Of a stretch of 12,983 nucleotides of DNA, positions 7,102 through 12,249 are shown piece after piece. The DNA lies in contig CAZNSG010000297.1 in the NCBI GenBank assembly GCA_964575715.1, positions 1 through 12,983 of the forward strand, in the 5' to 3' direction. A model generated the notes under the pieces. The model was given only the letters and a program-made list of their open reading frames with translations. It did no database searches and was not told the DNA's origin. The first letter of the stretch is position 1, and every line of letters starts with the position of its first letter. This DNA is from PNAI01 sp964575715 (lineage in GTDB: Bacteria; Pseudomonadota; Alphaproteobacteria; Rhizobiales; Xanthobacteraceae). The position numbers and the translations under genes are program-made.

Positions 7102-7360
7102 ATACCAACGTTCCCGGAGAATGACTCATTCTCACCGTCACCCTGAGGTGCCCTCGCGAAGCGAGGGCCTCGAAGGGCGACGGCATCGTAAGTCGGGTTT
7201 ATCCGACTTACGCAGATAAGTAAGTCGGGTTTACCCGACTTACGCAGATAATATGCCGATCTTGGGTAAACCCAAGATCGGTTGCCGTGCACCCTTCGAG
7301 GCTCGCCGCTGACGCGGCTCGCACCTCAGGATGACGGTTAATCTCCAGTGCCGTTGGTAT
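7102..7360. repeat. Nested palindromic intergenic element, about 260 bp
   Basis: Several inverted repeats are nested about one centre. The outermost pair is ATACCAACG (7102-7110) and CGTTGGTAT (7352-7360). Inside are CCGTCACCCTGAGGTGC (7135-7151) and GCACCTCAGGATGACGG (7321-7337), complementary at 16 of 17 positions. The arm CCCTCGCGAAGCGAGGG (7151-7167) is itself a hairpin. The centre holds two tandem 32-bp palindromic units and a further palindrome at 7256-7281. It accounts for most of the 413 bp between the TPR gene start and the rpsU stop; I see nothing else in 7361-7480. Confidence 0.75.
7188..7251. repeat. Two tandem 32-bp palindromic units plus an adjacent palindrome
   Basis: Units at 7188-7219 and 7220-7251 differ at one base. 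Each holds GTAAGTCGGGTTTA, then its inverted partner CCGACTTAC (with T or C before it), then GCAGATAA. Each unit can form a hairpin with a short loop. Immediately downstream, CCGATCTTGGG (7256-7266) and CCCAAGATCGG (7271-7281) form a perfect 11-bp stem around TAAA. Confidence 0.85.
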
Positions 7361-7480
7361 TATACATCCGGACAAATGCGGCGAACTTGCAACGATATCG
7401 GTCAATCCGCAAAACATTAGCGCGGGGTGAGGTTTTCCCCCAGCCCGCGCCTTGGATAAATCGAACGTTATCTACGGCGT

Positions 7481-7777
7481 TCAGCGTCCAAAACCGCCGC
7501 GGCCGCCGCCTCCGGGGCCGCCCCGTCCGCCGGGACCGGCGCCAGGTCCGGTCAACACCTTCGGCTTCATCGGCAGCAGGCCCTCGCGCTGCAGGCGCTT
7601 GCGCGCAAGTTTGCGCGCGCGCCGTACGGCTTCCGCCTTCTCCCTGGCCTTTTTCTCCGATGGTTTTTCATAATGGCCGCGAAGCTTCATTTCGCGGAAG
7701 ATGCCCTCGCGCTGCATCTTTTTCTTCAGCGCTTTGAGGGCCTGGTCGACATTATTGTCACGGACGAGAACCTGCAC
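7481..7777 (-). CDS. rpsU: Ribosomal protein bS21
   Basis: A 98-residue small-subunit protein. QVLVRDNNVDQALKALKKKM, REGIFREMKLRGHYEKPSEK and the long basic helix KAREKAEAVRRARKLARKRL are the standard bS21 core, which sits near the 3' end of 16S rRNA and helps in initiation. The GTG at 7777 is chosen because the family N-terminus is [M/V]QVLVRDNN and AGGAG stands six bases upstream; a start at the ATG at 7828 would add 17 residues not seen in the family. After residue 71 there is a tail rich in Gly, Pro and Arg (GPGGRGGPGGGGRGGFGR), longer than in enterobacteria but familiar in rhizobial bS21. In related genomes I recall rpsU close to purE-purK, which matters for the remnants found upstream. 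Confidence 0.93.
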   Translation of the reverse strand: MQVLVRDNNVDQALKALKKKMQREGIFREMKLRGHYEKPSEKKAREKAEAVRRARKLARKRLQREGLLPMKPKVLTGPGAGPGGRGGPGGGGRGGFGR

Positions 7778-7885
7778 GCTTGCTCCTATGTTGTTCCGGG
7801 TCGGGTTTCGGATCAAAAAGCCCTGCAATGGCCGGGCGCTTGAGTCGTGCGGCTCTAGCAGAAAAGCGGTTAAGAGTCTATCAGC

Positions 7886-7958
7886 GCATGATCCCGAAAA
7901 GTGGGTACCGGTTTTCGGACAAGATCATGCTCAAGCAAAGAGCATGATCCCGAAAAGG
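7886..7958. repeat. GCATGATC-type palindromic repeat plus a partial second copy
   Basis: GCATGATCCCGAAAAGTGGG begins at 7886 and the element closes with GATCATGC at 7923-7930. The halves around GTACCGG are complementary (CCGAAAA against TTTTCGG). A partial copy (AGCATGATCCCGAAAAGG) follows at 7941-7958. This family is very common between genes in Bradyrhizobium and relatives. Confidence 0.8.
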
Positions 7959-7967
7959 TCGATATAC

Positions 7968-8050
7968 GTGTCCCGGATGCGGTGCACCGCTGATCCGGGA
8001 CCGCCACAGACTGGAACGATCCCGGGTCTGCGGCGCACCGCTCCACCATA
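7968..8050. repeat. Fragment of a GTGTCCCGGATGCGG-type repeat
   Basis: The 19 bases GTGTCCCGGATGCGGTGCA at 7968-7986 recur exactly, on the other strand, at 10078-10096. Further short palindromic matches (ATCCGGGACCG at 7993-8003, ATCCCGGGTCTGCGGCGCA near 8019-8037) suggest an eroded copy. The whole 7778-8573 interval holds only repeats and the purK remnant; no tRNA or intact gene was seen in it. Confidence 0.55.
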
Positions 8051-8193
8051 GCGCGTCAAAGACGCGCGTAAACGCGCTTATGGTTCCGCAACGCAGTCAA
8101 GCTTGCGCAGACTGCGTAAACTTGTCAGCGCGTGCCACGCCCGGGAAACGTGTTTCCAATCAAGCCGATCATTCGCTAGAGATAGGGTTGCGG

Positions 8194-8271
8194 CTATGCC
8201 CCGAAAATTTCTGTCACATGCCCCAGCTTGCGGCCTGCACATTGGCCGACGGGTGCGCGGCATCGCCAGCC
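8194..8271 (-). pseudogene. purK: C-terminal remnant of purK (N5-CAIR synthetase)
   Basis: Reading the minus strand from about 8271 gives WRCRAPVGQCAGRKLGHVTE followed by IFGA and a TAG at 8196-8194. GRKLGHVT is the conserved segment near the C-terminus of alphaproteobacterial PurK (usually ...PGRKMGHVT...), and a stop soon after is normal there. The residues before it (expected ...YGK-E-RP...) are only partly recognisable, and an in-frame stop lies a few codons upstream, so the rest of the gene is gone. PurK uses ATP and bicarbonate to turn AIR into N5-CAIR. Strand and position, between rpsU and a purE remnant, fit an old purE-purK operon. The match is short; confidence comes from the motif plus the context. 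Confidence 0.6.
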
Positions 8272-8295
8272 GTTCTTCGTACGAATAAAAATCGT

Positions 8296-8455
8296 CTAGC
8301 AGTCTGCTGAAATACTCCACGGCTGTCATTCCGGGGCGCGCCGAAGGCGCGAACCCGGAATCCAGATGCATGTTTTGCGCGTGTTTCTGGATTCCGGGTC
8401 CGGCGCTCCGCGCCGTCCCGGAATGACCATCGAGGGTTTTTCAGCAGACCGCTAG
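8296..8455. repeat. MITE-like nested palindrome, 160 bp
   Basis: The outer arms CTAGCAGTCTGCTGAAA (8296-8312) and TTTCAGCAGACCGCTAG (8439-8455) are complementary at 16 of 17 positions. Inner pairs are GTCATTCCGGG (8325-8335) with CCCGGAATGAC (8417-8427), and CCCGGAATCCAG (8354-8365) with CTGGATTCCGGG (8387-8398). It carries no gene. It lies between the purK remnant and the fusion gene, so the promoter of the fusion gene must be within about 120 bp downstream of it or inside it. Confidence 0.8.
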
Positions 8456-8573
8456 AGCCGTGGAGAAGTCCACAATGCTCATTGGCTCCTCTATGCTCTA
8501 GATAGTATGGTGTCTAAAGATTATTTTTCCCGCCAACCCGAAGTTGAAATGGAAACAGGCCGTGGACGCGAAA

Positions 8574-9875
8574 ATGTCAGAACGCCTTACCGCGAAGCAT
8601 CCTCTTGGCGCCTTTGTTACCGAGGGTAAGACAAAAAAAATCCATTCGATCGATAGCGGTTCCGATCTGGTGAGCGTTATTTCAAAGGACGACATCACAG
8701 CCGGCGATGGCGCGAAACACGACATCATCCCGGACAAGGGGCGGCTTGCCACCGCGACCACATCCAATGTCTTCCGATTGCTGAAAGCCTGCGGTCTGCC
8801 TGTCGCCTTCGTCGAGCAAGACAGCGCGACTTCGTTCGTCGCGCCAAAGTGTACGATGCTCCCCTATGAGGTGGTGGTCCGCCGTGAAGCCCACGGCTCC
8901 TATCTCAAGCGTAATCCGCACTTCTCGAAAGGACAGCTGTTTCCGCAGCTGATCGTCGAATTCTTCCTCAAGACCAAGGACCGAAACTGGAAAGGAAAGT
9001 CACTCATTTGTGACGATCCGCTGCTGATTTACGCGAAAGACGCCTCACAGATTCAGCTGTTCAACCCGGCGCAGCCGGTGCATGGACAGGAACCGTTTCT
9101 CATCCTTTCGGCGTCGGAGGTCTTTGGCGACGACGAGGAGTGGAAAATTTTCCCCGACTTGCGTCGCATCGCACGCCACGCCTTCCTCGTGCTCGAAAAG
9201 GCCTGGCAACTCGAAGGCGGAACTCTCGTCGATTTCAAGGTTGAGTTTGGATTTGATTCCAAACGCAACCTATTGCTTGCAGACGTCATCGACAACGATT
9301 CTTGGCGCGTGGTCGAGAGCGGCTCCTACATCGACAAGCAAGTGTATCGCGATGGCGGTGCGCTCGACGACGTTGCGGCGAAGTACCGGCGTGTCGCGGA
9401 AATCACCAGCCATTTCCATATGCCCCGCCAGCGCATCATTCTCTGGCGTGGCTCGGAAAAGGACAATCCGGATGCTTTTGTGCAAGCCCTTGGCAACCTG
9501 ACGGACCTGATGACCGTGGTGACCTGCTCCGTGCACAAGGAGCCGGTGGCCGCCGCCGGCATTTTTCATCGCCTGTTGCAGGAGGTCCCGGACGCGGTCG
9601 TGATCGCCTACATCGGGCGCTCAAACGGCGCCGGTCCGACGCTCTCGGCCATGTCGACGGTTCCCGTCATTACGGTGCCAGCCAGCATCAAAGAATTTCC
9701 CGACGATATCTGGTCGTCATTGCGCGCGCCGAGCACGGTTCCGGTGATGACGGTTCTTGAACCTGCCAACGCGGTGCTGGCCGCCTTGCAGATCCTCTCC
9801 GGCCGCAATCCTCGTCTTTACGCCCATGTCCGCGGCGAGATCGAAAACCGGACGATCAATATTATTCAGCTTTAG
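8574..9875 (+). CDS. Bifunctional SAICAR synthetase / AIR carboxylase (PAICS-like PurC-PurE fusion)
   Basis: A 433-residue cytoplasmic enzyme for two successive steps of purine synthesis. The C-terminal domain should carboxylate AIR to CAIR and the N-terminal domain join CAIR to aspartate with ATP to give SAICAR. Residues 1-270 are SAICAR synthetase: EGKTKKI at 17-23, KDDITAGDG at 38-46, REAHGSYLKRNP at 104-115, LVDFKVEFG at 218-226, LADVIDNDSWRV at 235-246, DKQVYRD at 254-260. These match animal PAICS more closely than the usual alphaproteobacterial PurC. Residues about 285-433 are PurE of the class II kind: SVHKEP at 319-324 (SAHKGP in animals, SAHRTP in class I), GRSNGAGPTLS at 348-358, DDIWSSLRAPS at 377-387. 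Oddities: GSxSD reads GSEKD at 293-297 and SAHK reads SVHK. The ATG at 8574 has GGA seven bases upstream; TTG 8544 and GTG 8562 are alternatives. It looks less GC-rich than its neighbours and is flanked by decayed purK and purE. Confidence 0.88.
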   Translation: MSERLTAKHPLGAFVTEGKTKKIHSIDSGSDLVSVISKDDITAGDGAKHDIIPDKGRLATATTSNVFRLLKACGLPVAFVEQDSATSFVAPKCTMLPYEVVVRREAHGSYLKRNPHFSKGQLFPQLIVEFFLKTKDRNWKGKSLICDDPLLIYAKDASQIQLFNPAQPVHGQEPFLILSASEVFGDDEEWKIFPDLRRIARHAFLVLEKAWQLEGGTLVDFKVEFGFDSKRNLLLADVIDNDSWRVVESGSYIDKQVYRDGGALDDVAAKYRRVAEITSHFHMPRQRIILWRGSEKDNPDAFVQALGNLTDLMTVVTCSVHKEPVAAAGIFHRLLQEVPDAVVIAYIGRSNGAGPTLSAMSTVPVITVPASIKEFPDDIWSSLRAPSTVPVMTVLEPANAVLAALQILSGRNPRLYAHVRGEIENRTINIIQL

Positions 9876-9965
9876 TTTTTGGGCCGCTTGCGCCACGCTT
9901 TTGGTCTGCCGCGCGCGCCAGGCATCGAGCCGCTTGGCGAGCTTTTGGTCGGACAGCGCGAGCGC
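9872..9965 (-). pseudogene. purE: C-terminal remnant of class I purE (N5-CAIR mutase)
   Basis: The minus strand from about 9965 reads ALALSDQKLAKRLDAWRARQ, then TKSVA, the characteristic C-terminal helix of bacterial class I PurE (typically ...LSDxxLAxRLDAWRAxQTxxVAxRPxx). One extra base near 9890 then shifts the frame; skipping it gives KRPKN and a TAA at 9874-9872, a normal PurE ending. All upstream parts of the gene, including the substrate-binding SAHRTP region, are missing, and the sequence runs into a palindromic repeat from 9970. The TAA overlaps the TAG of the fusion gene on the other strand. In the intact pathway PurE converts N5-CAIR to CAIR after PurK. Confidence 0.8.
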
Positions 9966-9969
9966 CTCT

Positions 9970-10096
9970 GTGCCCCGGACGCGGCGCAGCGCGACGCGAC
10001 GTTTCCCGGGCGCGGCGCAGCACTCCGCGCTATCGCGCTTCGTGCTGCGCTGCGCCCGGGACACGCGGATTGCGCGCTGCACCGCATCCGGGACAC
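9970..10096. repeat. Nested palindromic repeat ending in GTGTCCCGGATGCGGTGCA
   Basis: The outer arms are GTGCCCCGGACGCGGCGCAG (from 9970) and TGCACCGCATCCGGGACAC (10078-10096). Inner arms are CCCGGGCGCGGCGCAGCAC (10005-10023) and GTGCTGCGCTGCGCCCGGG (10042-10060), with a short hairpin between. It ends five bases before the DUF465 stop at 10101 and begins where the purE remnant is cut, so it may mark the deletion point. The last 19 bases recur inverted at 7968-7986. Confidence 0.75.
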
Positions 10097-10100
10097 CACA

Positions 10101-10307
10101 TTACGCAATAATATCGGGCGTGAGCAGGTCCTCGATCGCCATGATGCGGTCGCGCAGCACCAGCTTGCGTTTTTTCAGGCGCTGGACCTGCAGCAAGTCA
10201 GCACTCGGTGCATTGTGCAGTGCCTCGATGGCGGCATCGAGGTCGCGATGTTCTTGCCTCAGACGCGCCAGTTGCGCCTTGAGTTCGCGTTCTTCCTCTT
10301 GCATCAT
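10101..10307 (-). CDS. DUF465 (YdcH-like) small coiled-coil protein
   Basis: A 68-residue charged, all-helical protein: MMQEEERELKAQLARLRQEH, then RDLDAAIEALHNAPSADLLQ and VQRLKKRKLVLRDRIMAIED, ending LTPDIIA. The EHRDLDAAI...LQRLKKRKLxLRDRI pattern is DUF465. Function is unknown; members are short helical hairpins. The frame is open up to 10574. Starts at 10307 or 10304 fit the family length, while an ATG at 10403 would add 32 residues of low-complexity sequence. None has a clear ribosome site. In related genomes a gene like this lies near purE, as it would have here before purE decayed. The 355 bp between it and the next gene (10308-10662) hold only an inverted repeat at 10450-10479 and presumably two divergent promoters. 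Confidence 0.75.
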   Translation of the reverse strand: MMQEEERELKAQLARLRQEHRDLDAAIEALHNAPSADLLQVQRLKKRKLVLRDRIMAIEDLLTPDIIA

Positions 10308-10449
10308 CGCCGCCGCCGCGCCCGGGACTATGGAACCCGCCTTGGCGGGATTCTCGCGCTCCGGCGCAGAGCCTGGTATCAACACAAAATCTTGAATTCG
10401 CATGACTTTCGCGGCCCGCTCTTGATCGAGCTCACGCCAGCCTGGATTT

Positions 10450-10479
10450 ACGTTTTTGCCGCCGGCGTCCCAAAAACGT
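10450..10479. promoter_or_regulatory. Inverted repeat between divergent DUF465 genes
   Basis: ACGTTTTTG (10450-10458) and CAAAAACGT (10471-10479) are perfectly complementary around a 12-base GC-rich spacer. It lies upstream of both divergent genes. It could be a protein-binding operator or a transcript hairpin; position alone does not decide. Confidence 0.35.
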
Positions 10480-10662
10480 AGGCAATTATCGCGCCTCCGC
10501 AACGCCCGTTCAAGCGCACGGTTAATGCCGTCTGTACGATAATGGGAATATGATGGGGATTTGCTGCGGTGCACAAGACGGGGTAATCGACACGACGCCG
10601 ACCTCGTGGCAGACTTCCCCAGTCGAAAAGTCAGGCATCAATCTGACCAGGAGATATCCCAT

Positions 10663-10848
10663 ATGGCCATTCACGCGCATCTTGTAGAATTGGAAAAGCG
10701 GCACCGTGCGCTGGAGGAAGAAATCGCTGAAGCTCAGATGCATCCCTCAGCCGACGATCTGAAGATCGCGGAGCTGAAACGTCGAAAGTTGCTGGTGAAG
10801 GACGAAATCGCGCGACTGCAAAGTCAAGCCGGCGCCAGCGTTCATTGA
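10663..10848 (+). CDS. DUF465 (YdcH-like) small coiled-coil protein
   Basis: A 61-residue helical protein: MAIHAHLVELEKRHRALEEE, then IAEAQMHPSADDLKIAELKR and RKLLVKDEIARLQ. The layout (helix, HPSADDLKIAELKRRKL turn, helix) is that of DUF465 and parallels the divergent neighbour at 10101-10307, although they differ in sequence. The start is secure: AGGAG at 10649-10653 stands nine bases before the ATG. A strong hairpin at 10901-10929 follows the gene. Function is unknown. Confidence 0.85.
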   Translation: MAIHAHLVELEKRHRALEEEIAEAQMHPSADDLKIAELKRRKLLVKDEIARLQSQAGASVH

Positions 10849-10900
10849 GTTGCCGATCAGGAACTTGCCGATCATTGGTTCGTGATCGCTTAAGATGCAT

Positions 10901-10937
10901 CCGCCGGCTCTCGTGCTGAGGGCCGGCGGTGCTGTTT
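10901..10937 (+). terminator. Intrinsic terminator after the DUF465 gene
   Basis: CCGCCGGC (10901-10908) and GCCGGCGG (10922-10929) form a perfect GC-rich 8-bp stem with a 13-base loop. A short T stretch (GTTTT, ending at 10938) follows. It lies 52 bp after the DUF465 stop and just before the ribosome site of the next gene. Confidence 0.6.
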
Positions 10938-10961
10938 TCGGATGACCTCGGGGAAATTGTC

Positions 10962-11939
10962 ATGAAGAGATTGAGTGTGTTCGCGGTGGTGCTGGCTTTG
11001 GTCGCTCCATTCGCAGGAACTGCGCCGGCGTCCGCGCAGGACTATCCGAACCGGACGGTCACCATTGTGGTGCCGTATCCGCCGAGCGGCGGCGTCGATG
11101 TCCTGGCCCGCGTGGTCGCCGAGAAACTCTCGGTTGCGCTCAAATACCAGGTGATTGTGGACAATCGCGGCGGTGCCGGCGGTAATCTTGGCACCCGCGC
11201 GGTCGCCAAGGCCGAACCCGACGGCTATACGCTGCTGCTCGGCCACACCGGCACGATGTCGATCAACCCGTCGCTCTATGCCAATGCCGGCTACGAGCCG
11301 CGCAAGGATTTTGCGCCGATCGGATTGATCGCGTCCATGCCGGTGGCGCTGATCGCGCATCCCTCGTTCGCGCCCAAGATGGTGGCGGAATTCATCGCGC
11401 TCGCCAAGAAGGATCCCGGCAAGATTAATCTTGGCACATCCGCCATCGGCACCGGCTCATATCTCTGCGCCGAGCTGTTCAAGTCCATGGCCGGCGTGGA
11501 TGTGACGCTGGTGCCCTATCGCGGCACCGGACCCTTGATGAACGACCTCATCGGCGGGCATGTGCCGGTAGCTTTCGGCGTGCTGCCGCCCGCGCTTGGC
11601 AATCTGCAGGCCGGCAAGCTGCGCGCGCTTGCGGTGACCGGTCCCACGCGTTTCAGCCAGCTGCCGGACATTCCGACCGTCGCCGAAACCGGCCTGCCGG
11701 GTTTCGCCGCCGTGCTGCATTACGGCTTGCTCGCGCCCGCCGGTACGCCGAAAGCCATCATCGACCGGCTCAACAAGGAACTGATCGCGCTGGTCAATAC
11801 CGACGAAGTGAAGAAGCGCATCCACGCCGAGGGCGGCGATCCGATGACCAGCACGTCCGCTGAATACGCCGCCGACATCGACCAGGAAGAGAAGAAATGG
11901 GCGGCGCTGATCAAGAAACTCAATTTGAAGGTTGAGTGA
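10962..11939 (+). CDS. Tripartite tricarboxylate transporter substrate-binding protein (Bug/TctC)
   Basis: A 325-residue periplasmic binding protein. The signal peptide covers residues 1-25 (basic MKR, hydrophobic core, ASA before QDYPN). The mature protein shows the Bug layout: YPNRTVTIVVPYPPSGGVDV (28-47), the conserved VDNRGGAGGNLGTRAVAKAE (66-85) with PDGYTLL, then NPSLYANAGYEPRKDFAPI, VPYRGTGPLMNDLIGGHV and a C-terminal helical region. The ligand is usually a carboxylate, but Bug proteins are so numerous in these genomes that it cannot be named. The ATG at 10962 is chosen for the signal peptide and for GGGGA seven bases upstream. No TctA/TctB membrane partner is in the window, so it is an orphan here. 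A related gene follows at 12250. Confidence 0.9.
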   Translation: MKRLSVFAVVLALVAPFAGTAPASAQDYPNRTVTIVVPYPPSGGVDVLARVVAEKLSVALKYQVIVDNRGGAGGNLGTRAVAKAEPDGYTLLLGHTGTMSINPSLYANAGYEPRKDFAPIGLIASMPVALIAHPSFAPKMVAEFIALAKKDPGKINLGTSAIGTGSYLCAELFKSMAGVDVTLVPYRGTGPLMNDLIGGHVPVAFGVLPPALGNLQAGKLRALAVTGPTRFSQLPDIPTVAETGLPGFAAVLHYGLLAPAGTPKAIIDRLNKELIALVNTDEVKKRIHAEGGDPMTSTSAEYAADIDQEEKKWAALIKKLNLKVE

Positions 11940-11946
11940 TGCTTTC

Positions 11947-12229
11947 CCTCTCCCCGCTTGCGGGCTAAGGCATGCACACATCTTTTTTGGAGCAGTGTGC
12001 CGAGCGAACAACTTGTTCCGACCTCATCCTGAGGAGGGCGCCATAGCAGGCGCAGCCTGTGTACACTTGGCTGCGATGCGCCCGTCTCGAAGGATGGCTG
12101 CGCACTTGGAGCTTGTCGCCATGCTTCGAGACGCGCCCTTCGGGCGCTCCTCAGCATGAGGCCAGTGAATTGAGTTCGCCAGTACGCTATGAAGATGTGT
12201 GCATGCCTTAGCCCGCGCGCGGGGAGAGG
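11947..12229. repeat. Composite intergenic repeat, copy 2, uninterrupted
   Basis: Long terminal inverted arms: the left starts CCTCTCCCCGCTTGCGGGCT at 11947 and runs to about 11984; the right is at 12191-12229. The right arm's reverse complement matches the left at 37 of 39 positions. The core at 12022-12161 is bounded by CCTCATCCTGAGG and CCTCAGCATGAGG and contains CATAGCAGGCGCAGCCTG, also present in copy 1. It fills the 310 bp between the two TctC genes; no gene is seen in it. The left arm begins seven bases after the first TctC stop, and the right arm ends 20 bases before the second start. Confidence 0.85.
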
Positions 12230-12249
12230 TGCAGAAGACAGGGAGCCAC

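Noticed and set aside
6144..7124. A 326-codon plus-strand frame across the TPR gene
   Set aside because: The repeated pattern in it is the antisense image of the TPR units; no domain or ribosome site supports it.
7188..7281. CRISPR-like array
   Set aside because: There are only two units, directly adjacent with no unique spacer, and no cas genes are nearby.
8078..8371. A 97-codon minus-strand frame as a small gene
   Set aside because: It runs through the MITE-like palindrome and is out of frame with the purK-like motif; no family resemblance is seen.
7778..8573. Possible tRNA or small RNA gene between rpsU and the fusion gene
   Set aside because: No cloverleaf or T-loop pattern was found; the visible hairpins belong to known-style palindromic repeats.
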